From assembly GCA_027365215.1 (NCBI GenBank), contig DAHXNT010000032.1, positions 1-6,978 of the forward strand: DNA of 6,978 bases, written 5' to 3'. This DNA comes from Microcaldota archaeon. GTDB taxonomy: Archaea > Micrarchaeota > Micrarchaeia > Micrarchaeales > Micrarchaeaceae. A program made the position numbers and the translations under genes. This document shows, piece after piece, positions 1-5,403 of the stretch; the stretch's first letter is position 1; each line of letters opens with the position of its first letter. A model generated the notes under the pieces. The model was not told the origin of the DNA, made no database searches, and saw nothing but the letters and a program-made list of their open reading frames with translations.

Positions 1-585
1 CCTTCGCTCGTGATACTCGGCACGCACAGCATAATAAAGGGGCTGGACCGCGAATTGAGGGGCATGGAGATGAACTCCTCGAAGAAGTTCGTTTTCGCGC
101 CGGAGGACGCCTTCGGGGCCAGGCAGGAGGATCTCGTAAGAGTGATGCCGCTGTCGGAATTCAGGGCAAGGAATATCAACCCGTACCCGGGAATGCACGT
201 CGACCTCGAGGATGCGCACGCGATAGTTAAGAGTGTCAACTCCGGCAGGGTTGTCGTTGACCTCAATCACGAGTTCGCGGGCCACAGCATCGAGTATGAG
301 GTGAAGGTGGTGCACAGGCTTGATAAGCCGGAAGAGAAGATAGCCTCGCTGGGAAGGACCTATGCGGCAGAGCCCACGAAGGTCGAGATATCCGGCGGAG
401 CCGCAGTGCTGGAGTACGGCAGCAAGGTGAGCAAGAACATAGACTACTTCATAGGCAGGGCGAACGTGATAGCCGCGTCCTTCTCCTACATAGACGGAAT
501 AAGCAAGGTGCAGGTGAAGGAGGAATACGAGAAGGCGATGGAAGAAAAGAAGGCTGATGAGAAGGAGGGCGATGCCGCAGAATGA
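1..585 (+). CDS. FKBP-type peptidyl-prolyl cis-trans isomerase, long archaeal type (5' partial)
   Basis: Cytoplasmic prolyl isomerase and chaperone of the SlyD/archaeal long-FKBP kind, which catalyses cis-trans isomerisation of X-Pro bonds. The frame is open to base 1, and its first codons (PSLVILGTH) already match the family upstream of the GTG at 10, so that GTG is not the start and the N-terminal strand is missing. Visible in order: LDRELRGMEMNSSKK, then FAPEDAFGARQEDLVRVMPL, the junction of the FKBP core with the inserted flap (IF) domain, then DLNHEFAGHSIEYEVKVVHRL, which returns to the core (compare D-NHPLAG-L-FEV). About 80 further residues form a C-terminal domain like that of long archaeal FKBPs, ending in a K/E-rich tail (KAMEEKKADEKEGDAAE). 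It converges on spt4 with only 25 bp between stop codons. Family assignment is firm; the true start lies outside the window. Confidence 0.93.
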   Translation, partial: PSLVILGTHSIIKGLDRELRGMEMNSSKKFVFAPEDAFGARQEDLVRVMPLSEFRARNINPYPGMHVDLEDAHAIVKSVNSGRVVVDLNHEFAGHSIEYEVKVVHRLDKPEEKIASLGRTYAAEPTKVEISGGAAVLEYGSKVSKNIDYFIGRANVIAASFSYIDGISKVQVKEEYEKAMEEKKADEKEGDAAE

Positions 586-591
586 TGCGGC
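574..591. terminator. Perfect 6-bp hairpin at the FKBP stop codon, between convergent genes
   Basis: The bases gccgca (574-579) and tgcggc (586-591) form a perfect inverted repeat with the six-base loop gaatga, which contains the TGA stop. On the plus strand it is followed by pyrimidine-rich sequence with short T runs (592-618). On the minus strand it lies just past the spt4 stop and an ATTTTAA stretch. It could help end transcription from either side, but archaeal termination relies mainly on T tracts and those here are weak. Confidence 0.3.
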
Positions 592-610
592 CCTTCCTTA
601 AAATCTATTC

Positions 611-805
611 CTATTCCTTTATGTTAAGGGCGAAGACGCTGCTGACCTTGAGGCCCAGCTTCTTGGCAACGTACGACTTCTCTGCGTTGAACAGTATTAT
701 GTAGCCGTTCCACTTGTTCGTGAGATCTGTGGAGCCGCATAGCGGGCATACGTCACCGTGGCTTATTATCATCCTGCAAACCTTGCACGCTTTCTCTTCC
801 GGCAT
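611..805 (-). CDS. spt4: Transcription elongation factor Spt4 (RpoE'')
   Basis: Small zinc protein that pairs with the NGN domain of Spt5 to form the elongation and processivity factor clamped on archaeal RNA polymerase. The 64 residues are a normal archaeal Spt4 length. A four-cysteine zinc site is visible as Cys7-x2-Cys10 and Cys20-x2-Cys23 (CKVC, CPLC), followed by the conserved NKWNGYIILFNAEKSYVAKKLGL stretch, of which W32, G34 and the S-x-VAKKLG segment are typical. The start is set by a strong AGGTGA four bases before the ATG. It is last in the DUF488-PIN-rpoE1-spt4 operon, 33 nt after the rpoE1 stop. The rpoE1-spt4 pairing is a classic archaeal arrangement and supports both calls. Confidence 0.96.
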   Translation of the reverse strand: MPEEKACKVCRMIISHGDVCPLCGSTDLTNKWNGYIILFNAEKSYVAKKLGLKVSSVFALNIKE

Positions 806-809
806 TATT

Positions 810-815
810 TCACCT
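810..815 (-). promoter_or_regulatory. Ribosome binding site of spt4
   Basis: On the minus strand the sequence reads AGGTGAAATAATG: an SD core AGGTGA, four spacer bases, then the ATG. The same core and spacing recur before sepF, so this looks like the organism's preferred strong site. Confidence 0.75.
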
Positions 816-838
816 GTTGCGATATCCTTTGCCCTGTA

Positions 839-1435
839 TCAGGGCCTCCTCTGGAACTTTCTCGAGCCCGAGCCCTTCCTGACCATGCGCGGCTTCGGCG
901 CTGGCATGCCTATCCATTCGAGCTTGCCCAGGCCCTCCGGCTTCATTGTCAGGGCTATCTTCGAGTCCTTTATCGAGTTCTTCATGCTTACCGTAGACAC
1001 CTTCGCGTATACCGTGTCGCCCTTCTTCAGCGACCTGGTGCCCTGCTTCGACACGAAGGCAGGTATCTTCCTGTTGAGCGAGATATATTCTCCGGCTATC
1101 TGGGATACGTGCACGAGGCCTTCCATGGGCCCTATGCGCACGAACGCGCCGAAGTCCACCAGGTCGGTCACCTTGCCTGCGACCACCTCGTCGACCTGCG
1201 GCATATACGTCAGAGCATCGAATTCCACGTCATGGTGCGTTGCCGGGTCCCCAGGCAGTATCGTGCCATCGCTTATGTTCCTGACATTGAATATAACCAT
1301 TACCACTCCGAGATCCTTGTCTATGGTGCCCTCGTACTTGCCCCTTAGTATCTTTACTGCGACGTCCTCTATGTTCTGGTCGAAGTATTCCGGACTCATC
1401 TTGAACGTGTCCTTTATGGTGTGCACCATGTACAT
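839..1435 (-). CDS. rpoE1: DNA-directed RNA polymerase subunit Rpo7 (RpoE', Rpb7 homologue)
   Basis: Forms the RNA polymerase stalk with Rpo4, helps open promoters, and binds the emerging transcript. It is 198 residues, slightly longer than many Rpo7 proteins because of a basic C-terminal tail (RMVRKGSGSRKFQRRP). Residues 1-80 are the tip/RNP domain with the family landmarks ILRGKYEGTIDKDLGVV, PGDPATHHDVEFDALTY and the MY-start. Residues about 82-165 are an S1 RNA-binding domain (GKVTDLVDFGAFVRIGPMEG, LVHVSQI, Y117), followed by the typical LTMKPEGLGKLEWI. The start is the ATG at 1435, preceded by AGAGGG (1441-1446) with a five-base spacer; a second ATG two codons on is less likely, since MY is the family N-terminus. 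It lies 17 nt after the PIN gene. Confidence 0.97.
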   Translation of the reverse strand: MYMVHTIKDTFKMSPEYFDQNIEDVAVKILRGKYEGTIDKDLGVVMVIFNVRNISDGTILPGDPATHHDVEFDALTYMPQVDEVVAGKVTDLVDFGAFVRIGPMEGLVHVSQIAGEYISLNRKIPAFVSKQGTRSLKKGDTVYAKVSTVSMKNSIKDSKIALTMKPEGLGKLEWIGMPAPKPRMVRKGSGSRKFQRRP

Positions 1436-1452
1436 GTTATCCCTCTATTCTA

Positions 1453-1839
1453 TCAGAGCTGTCTGAGAAACCCCTCTCTTGAAACCTTGAAAACCATTAC
1501 TCCTCTTCCCCTTAACTTCCTGGCAAGTTGGTCGTCATTAGTGACTACGGCGCGAACGCCGCGAGAAGATGCCTTCGTAACAATCCAGCTGTCAACGTTG
1601 CCAGATACATTATCTACATTAACCTTTTTATACCCTAACATCTCCAATGACAGGCGCGCCGCAGCGCCCTTCCTGCCCTTGTTGGACGAGATTCCGGCCA
1701 GCTCGCGCTTCACTCCTTTCGATATCAGTATGCGGGAGTCCGAAAACCTCTCGGCTACGGCCCTGAACGCGTCCTTCCTGTTTGCTGCCGCGAACAGGAT
1801 TGAGCTGGTATCGAGTATTATGTATTGCAAATGAGGCAC
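1453..1839 (-). CDS. PIN-domain nuclease, archaeal Fcf1/VapC-like
   Basis: Single PIN domain of 128 residues, a metal-dependent RNase fold. Candidate catalytic acids are D10 in YIILDTSSIL, E46 in KRELAGI, D83 in NVDSWIV, and D102/D103 in VVTNDDQLARKL, giving a complete PIN set. The place of this gene directly before rpoE1-spt4 is a known archaeal arrangement; those PIN proteins are usually compared with Fcf1/Utp24 rRNA-processing nucleases, so an rRNA or tRNA processing role is more likely than a toxin. No small antitoxin-like gene sits beside it. The start is GTG at 1837-1839: the frame is closed by TAA two codons upstream, and D10 then falls at the usual distance from the N-terminus. There is no good SD site. 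It begins 18 nt after the DUF488 stop, so is probably co-transcribed. Confidence 0.88.
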   Translation of the reverse strand: MPHLQYIILDTSSILFAAANRKDAFRAVAERFSDSRILISKGVKRELAGISSNKGRKGAAARLSLEMLGYKKVNVDNVSGNVDSWIVTKASSRGVRAVVTNDDQLARKLRGRGVMVFKVSREGFLRQL

Positions 1840-1857
1840 CGTTTAGATGAAGCCAGG

Positions 1858-2229
1858 CTATTCGCCGCTGTTGATCCTGCTCAGCCGGCTCTCCAGGACC
1901 TGCTTCAGTATTATGGCGCTGTTGTGCTCGGTATCGACCGTCGCGTAGAGCAGCGTTATCGTGTCGTTCTCGCGCGCTATGCCGATGAGCTTGTCGAGAG
2001 CGGGATTGCCGTCGAGTTCCTTTATGTACTTCTTCTGGAACGCCACCCATTTCTTGGGGTCGTGTGCGAACCACTTCCTGAGTTCGGTGCTCGGGGCTAC
2101 TTCCTTCAGCCAGAGGTCGACCTTGGATCCGTCGTGCCTGACTCCCCTCGGCCAAAGCCGGTCAATGAGAATTCTTACGCCGTCTATTACGTCGTATTTC
2201 TCATAGACGCGCTTGATCTTTACGGCCAT
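1858..2229 (-). CDS. DUF488 family protein, YeaO-like
   Basis: A 123-residue protein of the DUF488/YeaO family, with no well-established biochemical role. The family blocks are all present: VKIKRVYEKYDVIDGVRIL at the N-terminus, DRLWPRG (residues 23-29), VDLWLKEVAPSTELRKWFAH (38-57), HDPKKW (56-61), and LLYATVDTEHNSAIIL (93-108). The length is normal and nothing looks broken. It is the first gene of the minus-strand operon leading into PIN, rpoE1 and spt4. The family is widespread in bacteria, and it is not a usual member of the archaeal PIN-rpoE1-spt4 block, so it was probably inserted there (inference). The ATG at 2227-2229 has no SD site but sits 28 nt from a TATA-like box, which fits a leaderless transcript. 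Family call firm, function unknown. Confidence 0.9.
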   Translation of the reverse strand: MAVKIKRVYEKYDVIDGVRILIDRLWPRGVRHDGSKVDLWLKEVAPSTELRKWFAHDPKKWVAFQKKYIKELDGNPALDKLIGIARENDTITLLYATVDTEHNSAIILKQVLESRLSRINSGE

Positions 2230-2253
2230 CGCGATTATATAATGACAGAAACC

Positions 2254-2266
2254 ATTTTTAACCTTT
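2254..2266 (-). promoter_or_regulatory. Likely leaderless archaeal promoter for the DUF488-PIN-rpoE1-spt4 operon
   Basis: On the minus strand the sequence reads AAAGG-TTAAAAAT: a purine BRE-like element followed by a TATA-like box centred about 28 nt before the ATG at 2229. That places the transcription start at or next to the start codon, which agrees with the lack of an SD site. A second AT-rich stretch (ttatataa, 2234-2242) is too close to the ATG to serve this start. Confidence 0.5.
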
Positions 2267-2310
2267 CACATTTGGGCTTATGACGCCGTGGGCCTCTGGC
2301 AGACGACCCC

Positions 2311-2320
2311 AATTCGAATT
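2311..2320. repeat. 10-bp perfect palindrome upstream of the sepF promoter
   Basis: aattcgaatt is a perfect palindrome ending two bases before the BRE-like element of the sepF promoter and lying between the divergent DUF488 and sepF promoters. It could be an operator half-site pair or a chance AT-rich palindrome; the sequence alone cannot decide. Confidence 0.3.
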
Positions 2321-2322
2321 TT

Positions 2323-2338
2323 AAGGAAAGTATTAAAA
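2323..2338 (+). promoter_or_regulatory. Promoter of sepF (BRE plus TATA)
   Basis: The purine-rich aaggaaag (2323-2330) is followed directly by tattaaaa (2331-2338), an archaeal BRE/TATA pair. The expected transcription start about 26 nt past the box centre is near 2361, leaving a leader of about 27 nt that carries the SD site. Confidence 0.6.
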
Positions 2339-2377
2339 GCTAATAATGCATAGTTGGTAACAGTTAACGGCGACAAT

Positions 2378-2383
2378 AGGTGA
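2378..2383 (+). promoter_or_regulatory. Ribosome binding site that selects the second ATG of sepF
   Basis: The SD core aggtga ends one base before the ATG at 2385 but four bases before the ATG at 2388. Four bases is exactly the spacing seen at spt4, so the 2388 ATG is preferred. It also gives the MGIFDRL N-terminus expected for the membrane-targeting helix of SepF. Confidence 0.7.
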
Positions 2384-2387
2384 AATG

Positions 2388-2774
2388 ATGGGTATTTTCG
2401 ACAGACTAGGCAAATCCATTGGCACAAGCAAGGATCTCGATATAGAGGAATACATGGGCTCAGCCGAGATGGAGGACGTGGACGTGATAAACGAGCCCGC
2501 GGACTTCTACGTCAAGCCGATAAACCTGCAGCAAGAAGCAGACCTACAGGTCATAGAGGACGAGCTCGGCAAGAAGAACATAATACTGCTCAACATAGCA
2601 GACATGTCCAAGAGGCAGCAGACCCTCAGCGGGATAATCGACAAGCTGAAGGAGCACCTGGCGAAGATAAACGGCGACATCGCGAGGATAGGCCAGGACA
2701 AGATACTGATAACGCCCGCTAGGGTCAAGATAATCAAGAGCAGGAAGCCGCAGGCGCAGAGCAAGCCGTTCTAA
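2388..2774 (+). CDS. sepF: Cell division protein SepF, archaeal
   Basis: Membrane anchor for FtsZ at the division site: an N-terminal amphipathic helix binds lipid and the C-terminal domain binds FtsZ tails. With the 2388 start it has 128 residues. MGIFDRLGKSIG is a plausible membrane-targeting helix, residues about 13-38 are an acidic linker, and about 39-116 form the SepF domain, with YVKPINLQQEADLQVIEDEL, KKNIILLNIADMSKRQQTL, IIDKLKEHL and the closing INGDIARIGQDKILITP, whose glycines and ITP are family marks. The C-terminus is basic. It stands alone on the plus strand between two minus-strand operons, with its own promoter and terminator, about 2.7 kb from the tandem ftsZ genes. It could be annotated one codon longer from the ATG at 2385. 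Confidence 0.95.
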   Translation: MGIFDRLGKSIGTSKDLDIEEYMGSAEMEDVDVINEPADFYVKPINLQQEADLQVIEDELGKKNIILLNIADMSKRQQTLSGIIDKLKEHLAKINGDIARIGQDKILITPARVKIIKSRKPQAQSKPF

Positions 2775-2832
2775 TCCAGTTTTCCTTCTTTCTCTTTTTT
2801 CTTCTCTTTTCTGTTTTCTATTCTCTTTTGTA
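2775..2832 (+). terminator. Long pyrimidine/T-rich terminator of sepF
   Basis: Straight after the sepF TAA the plus strand is almost pure pyrimidine, with repeated runs of three to six T, the form of archaeal factor-assisted termination. On the opposite strand the same bases are purines, so this tract would not stop the convergent operon. Confidence 0.7.
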
Positions 2833-2841
2833 TGTTTCAGC

Positions 2842-3582
2842 TTACTTCTTCTTTTTTCCGTTTGCGCTTACCCTTGCCTGGGACTTGCGCTCCGCTAGCC
2901 CTACGGACAGCGCCTTCAGCTCCTTCCTGGTGGGCACCGACCGCTCTATCACGTGCCTGAACCCGGATACGACAGCCTCCTTGTCCCTGATGTATCGCTT
3001 CCTGCCGACGATGCCGCTGAATATTCCAACCGCCGCGTCTATGTCCCTTTCCGTAGCGAGCGTTCTGCCGAGCTCTCCGGCACTGTCACTCTGCCTTATT
3101 CTCGATATCTCGTACAGGACTATCGAGAGGGCGTGAGATATGTTAAGTATCGGGTATTTTGGGTTCGATTCTATGCTTATCGTCGCATCGCACGCCTTCA
3201 GTTCATCCCTGCTGAGGCCTGTTCCCTCCCTCCCGAGGACGACTGCGACAGTACGCGCGGTCCTGAGCTGGACCGCGAACCTCTCGAGGAATTCGGACAT
3301 GCGGTACACATTGTAGAACGATGCGTTTGTCTTGTGCCAGATGCCTGTAGTGCCTATCGACAGCGAGCCCTTTGTCGCGGACGCCAACGTGTCGTATATC
3401 TTAGCCTTCTCTATCAGGTCGTGCGCATGCTTCGAGTACTGGATGGCGCGCTTGCCGTTGTACTTGCACTTGGGGTTGACCAGCCGCAGCTCGCTCGCCC
3501 AGAAGTTCTTCGCAGTCCTGGCTATGTGGCCCAGATTTATCTGGTACTCCGGTTCCATGACGACTACTATGGTCTTGAGCAT
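2842..3582 (-). CDS. SPOUT-class RNA 2'-O-methyltransferase, TrmJ-like
   Basis: SAM-dependent ribose methyltransferase of the SpoU/TrmH-TrmJ group; archaeal TrmJ proteins methylate C32 in tRNA. All three SPOUT motifs are present: motif 1 NLGHIARTAKNFW (16-28, with N16 and the catalytic R22), motif 2 VVLGREGTGLSRDEL (114-128, E119), and motif 3 YPILNISHALSIVLYEI (143-159, N147 and S149), which form the trefoil-knot SAM site. Residues 1-160 are the catalytic domain; 160-246 are a helical tail ending in a basic NGKKKK. The length of 246 matches the family. The ATG at 3582 has a GGTG-type SD two bases upstream of its spacer and lies 20 nt after the protease gene, so it closes the aIF5A-eS24-eS31-protease operon. 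Class certain; the exact target (tRNA position 32 or another site) is not shown by sequence. Confidence 0.92.
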   Translation of the reverse strand: MLKTIVVVMEPEYQINLGHIARTAKNFWASELRLVNPKCKYNGKRAIQYSKHAHDLIEKAKIYDTLASATKGSLSIGTTGIWHKTNASFYNVYRMSEFLERFAVQLRTARTVAVVLGREGTGLSRDELKACDATISIESNPKYPILNISHALSIVLYEISRIRQSDSAGELGRTLATERDIDAAVGIFSGIVGRKRYIRDKEAVVSGFRHVIERSVPTRKELKALSVGLAERKSQARVSANGKKKK

Positions 3583-3602
3583 AGCACCACTTGGCTGTTA
3601 CC

Positions 3603-4337
3603 TTAGAAGAAAAGCGTCGCTATCGTGAGGAAGTTCACGAGGCCGTGCGCCAGCACTGTAGAATACAGCGAGCCCGTCTTCTTGAACACGTAGCCGGCGA
3701 GAAGGCCGAACACCAGCGCCGCGACGAACTCTGATATCGACCCGTAGCCTGAATGCAGCAGCGCGAATATCAGCGCCGCGGGTATTATCCCTATCCTCGG
3801 TACCAGGAAGCCCCTGAACAGCGTCTCTTCAGTGAAAGGTATGAGCGTGAACGATAAGATGTAGAAGTATATCGGCATTCCGCCGAGAACCTTCATCACA
3901 TTTGTCGGAAGGCTGGTGTGCGTGTAGTAGGAATAAGCGCCGACCCCATACTCCAGGGCCAGCATGGCGCCGAACAGCAGAAGCCCGATCAGCAGGAACC
4001 TGACCCCTATCTTCTTCCTTGAGAGGCCCAGCTGCGATATTATTCCGGAAAGCGTGTTGCCCTTGGCGAGCATGTACGCGAAGACGCTAAGGAAGAAAGC
4101 TATCTCGAGATATATCGTAGAGTAAGTGTTGGCCGCGGTCATGCCTATGATGCCCACGCCATATGCGTAATAAGTGGCGAGCAGCGCGATTATGGATATC
4201 GCGAACGCCGCGTAGAACAAGTATTTGACTGCCGGCTTTTCATGCGCAGGCGCCTGCGCCTTCCTCCTTGGAGCTGATTGTGCTCTCCCGCCAGCCTTTC
4301 GGCGGCCGCCTTTCCGCGTTGTCGCTCTGCGTGACAC
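3603..4337 (-). CDS. CPBP-family intramembrane glutamic protease (CAAX/Abi type)
   Basis: Integral membrane protein with the three catalytic motifs of the CPBP/Rce1 family: EETLFR (E170, E171, R175), FALLH (F191, H195) and HGLVN (H231, N235). There are about seven hydrophobic segments (roughly 38-59, 73-90, 113-130, 154-170, 182-195, 202-218, 224-244). Before them is an unusual 37-residue cytoplasmic tail rich in Arg, Lys, Gly and Ala (TTRKGGRRKAGGRAQSAPRR and on). Related proteins cleave prenylated CAAX proteins or process peptides; the substrate here is unknown. The start is taken as GTG at 4337, the first usual start after the eS31 stop, with GGTG (4349-4352) eleven bases upstream. It sits in a ribosomal-protein operon, 15 nt after eS31 and 20 nt before the methyltransferase. 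Family firm, function open, start less certain. Confidence 0.88.
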   Translation of the reverse strand: MSRRATTRKGGRRKAGGRAQSAPRRKAQAPAHEKPAVKYLFYAAFAISIIALLATYYAYGVGIIGMTAANTYSTIYLEIAFFLSVFAYMLAKGNTLSGIISQLGLSRKKIGVRFLLIGLLLFGAMLALEYGVGAYSYYTHTSLPTNVMKVLGGMPIYFYILSFTLIPFTEETLFRGFLVPRIGIIPAALIFALLHSGYGSISEFVAALVFGLLAGYVFKKTGSLYSTVLAHGLVNFLTIATLFF

Positions 4338-4352
4338 TGCCAGCGCAACACC

Positions 4353-4499
4353 TTATTCATGCTTGAACTCAGTATAACCACATTTACCGCAGCTCAGCCT
4401 GTTCTTGTGGTCAGCCATCCTGCTGCCGCACTTCGGGCACATCTTGCCAGTCTTGTACTCCTTAGGTTTCTTCTCCTTTTTCTCCTTCTTTTCTGCCAT
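4353..4499 (-). CDS. rps27ae: Small ribosomal subunit protein eS31 (S27ae)
   Basis: A 48-residue zinc-ribbon protein of the small ribosomal subunit, the archaeal counterpart of the ribosomal part of eukaryotic ubiquitin-S27a (there is no ubiquitin part here). A highly charged N-terminus (AEKKEKKEKKPKEYKTGKM) is followed by a C4 zinc site: C21-P-K-C24 and C37-G-K-C40, within CPKCGSRMADHKNRLSC and CGKCGYTEF, with the family ending G-Y-T. The ATG is at 4497-4499 and the TAA at 4353-4355. It lies 22 nt after eS24, the usual archaeal partner, which confirms a call that rests on a very short frame. No clear SD precedes the ATG, so translation may be coupled to eS24. The following protease frame is in the same phase, separated by the TAA and five codons. 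Confidence 0.95.
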   Translation of the reverse strand: MAEKKEKKEKKPKEYKTGKMCPKCGSRMADHKNRLSCGKCGYTEFKHE

Positions 4500-4521
4500 A
4501 TCAACGCACGCTCAAGAATCG

Positions 4522-4869
4522 CTACTGCTTGCCCTCTTCCTTCGGCTCCTCCTTTGACTCCTCCTTTGCCGGTTCGCCGCCTGCAGGCGCGCCGAGAGAC
4601 TTCTCCATCCTCTTCCTCGAGTATTCTGGTTCAGCGGACATCGCCTCTTTGCTGTCGTAGGCGTGGGCTGTGCCTGTGCACTCCTTCATGCCGAACTCCT
4701 GCTTCAGGTTCGCTATTATAGTGGTGTCTGGCATCAGGCTCAGCTTCTTGCACAGCTCCCTGTGGACTTCCGCCTTGGAAGGCGTGGATTCGAAGCCCGC
4801 TATTGCGAACTCTATCTCCTTCCTGTGCAGAAGCCTGTTCTCGTTCTGTTTTGTTATCTTTATTTCCAT
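4522..4869 (-). CDS. rps24e: Small ribosomal subunit protein eS24 (S24e)
   Basis: Archaeal and eukaryotic small-subunit protein, absent from bacteria. In its 115 residues the family blocks are clear: NRLLHRKEIEFAI (11-23), TPSKAEVHREL (29-39), a central strand LMPDTTIIANLKQEFGMKE (45-63), GTAHAYDSKEAM (66-77) and EPEYSRKRMEK (80-90). Residues 93-115 are a K/E-rich tail beyond the globular domain. The ATG at 4869 has GGTG (4875-4878) five bases upstream. It lies 29 nt after aIF5A and 22 nt before eS31; the eS24-eS31 pair is conserved across archaea. The position behind aIF5A links it to a translation operon. Confidence 0.96.
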   Translation of the reverse strand: MEIKITKQNENRLLHRKEIEFAIAGFESTPSKAEVHRELCKKLSLMPDTTIIANLKQEFGMKECTGTAHAYDSKEAMSAEPEYSRKRMEKSLGAPAGGEPAKEESKEEPKEEGKQ

Positions 4870-4898
4870 AAGTACACCGTATTCGATTCCATTTGCGC

Positions 4899-5291
4899 TT
4901 ACATGTTGAAGAACGCGCGCTTGCCCATAGTCTCTATTATCTCCACTTCGGCCCCGGGCTGCAGCTTCCCTTTTATCTCATCGTCCATGGGCAGCTCGAA
5001 CACCTCGTACGTTTCCATGTCCATCAGCTGCGCGTTGCTGCCGGTTATGGAAACAACTTGCACCCTCTTCTTGTTTATCACCGGAGCGTCGACCGAAGCG
5101 TCGCTCGGCTTTACCAGCGTCTTCTTGCTTGACGTGAATATGTTGATCGCGGTGACTCGCATCTTCGCCGCGCCGTGCTTGCCCGGCGCGCTGGTGTCGA
5201 TCTCAACGACCCTGCATGGCTCATCGTCTATCAGGACGTAGCCACCCTTCTTCAGCTCCTTCATCGAAATGTGTCTCCTCTCGCCTTCCAT
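4899..5291 (-). CDS. eif5A: Translation initiation factor 5A (aIF5A), hypusine-bearing
   Basis: Ribosome-binding factor that relieves stalled peptide-bond formation, especially at proline stretches, and works only after a lysine is modified to hypusine or deoxyhypusine. It has 130 residues: an N-terminal SH3-like domain (about 1-69) with YVLIDDEPCRVVEI and the modification loop TSAPGKHGAAK, where K38 is the modified residue, then an OB-like domain (about 70-130) with QLMDMETYEVFELPM and GAEVEIIETMGKR. The N-terminus aligns with other aIF5A proteins from the first Met (5291), so the later Met10 is not preferred. An SD-like GAAGG lies about seven bases upstream. It is first in the operon with eS24, eS31, protease and methyltransferase, behind a TATA promoter at about 5355-5365. 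The deoxyhypusine synthase must be encoded elsewhere. Confidence 0.97.
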   Translation of the reverse strand: MEGERRHISMKELKKGGYVLIDDEPCRVVEIDTSAPGKHGAAKMRVTAINIFTSSKKTLVKPSDASVDAPVINKKRVQVVSITGSNAQLMDMETYEVFELPMDDEIKGKLQPGAEVEIIETMGKRAFFNM

Positions 5292-5294
5292 TAA

Positions 5295-5312
5295 AAAACC
5301 TTCAAAACCTTC
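5295..5312 (-). repeat. Tandem 9-bp repeat holding the aIF5A ribosome binding site
   Basis: On the minus strand GAAGGTTTT occurs twice in a row, ending three bases before the aIF5A start codon. Each copy carries a possible SD core (GAAGG); the copy nearer the ATG has a spacer of about seven bases. It may be a slippage duplication giving two ribosome landing sites. Confidence 0.45.
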
Positions 5313-5354
5313 AGATTGACTAGAAAGTTAGAACATGAGTTATTCGCTAGGAAA

Positions 5355-5365
5355 GTATATATAGC
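5355..5365 (-). promoter_or_regulatory. TATA box for the aIF5A-eS24-eS31 operon
   Basis: The minus strand reads GCTATATATAC. The expected start, about 27 nt on, is near 5333, giving a leader of about 40 nt with the SD repeat. The box is nearly symmetrical, and the plus strand has the better BRE-like flank (ggaaag, 5350-5355), so transcription in both directions is possible. Confidence 0.55.
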
Positions 5366-5403
5366 TTGACGGTTGTGCCCTGCCTCATAGTGCGCGCTGG
5401 TGC

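Noticed and set aside
714..1466. Long plus-strand open frames across the rpoE1-spt4 region (also 758-1348)
   Set aside because: They lie antisense to clear Rpo7 and Spt4 genes, show no family resemblance, and follow from codon bias on the other strand.
1453..2229. PIN gene plus DUF488 as a toxin-antitoxin pair
   Set aside because: DUF488 is not an antitoxin family, and the PIN gene beside rpoE1-spt4 is a conserved housekeeping arrangement in archaea.
2275..2330. tRNA-like stretch with a T-loop look-alike (aattcgaatt)
   Set aside because: The flanks ccccaa and tttaa do not pair to make a T stem, and no acceptor, D or anticodon stem can be drawn on either strand.
2953..3606. 217-codon plus-strand open frame opposite the SPOUT methyltransferase
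   Set aside because: The minus-strand frame has all three SPOUT motifs; the plus-strand one has no recognisable domain and no SD site or promoter.
3603..4337. CPBP protease as an abortive-infection or bacteriocin-immunity gene
   Set aside because: The motif set allows the family call only. The neighbours are translation genes, with no defence or bacteriocin gene nearby.
4663..5241. Plus-strand open frame spanning parts of eS24 and aIF5A
   Set aside because: It runs antisense across two certain genes and the gap between them, and has no domain of its own.
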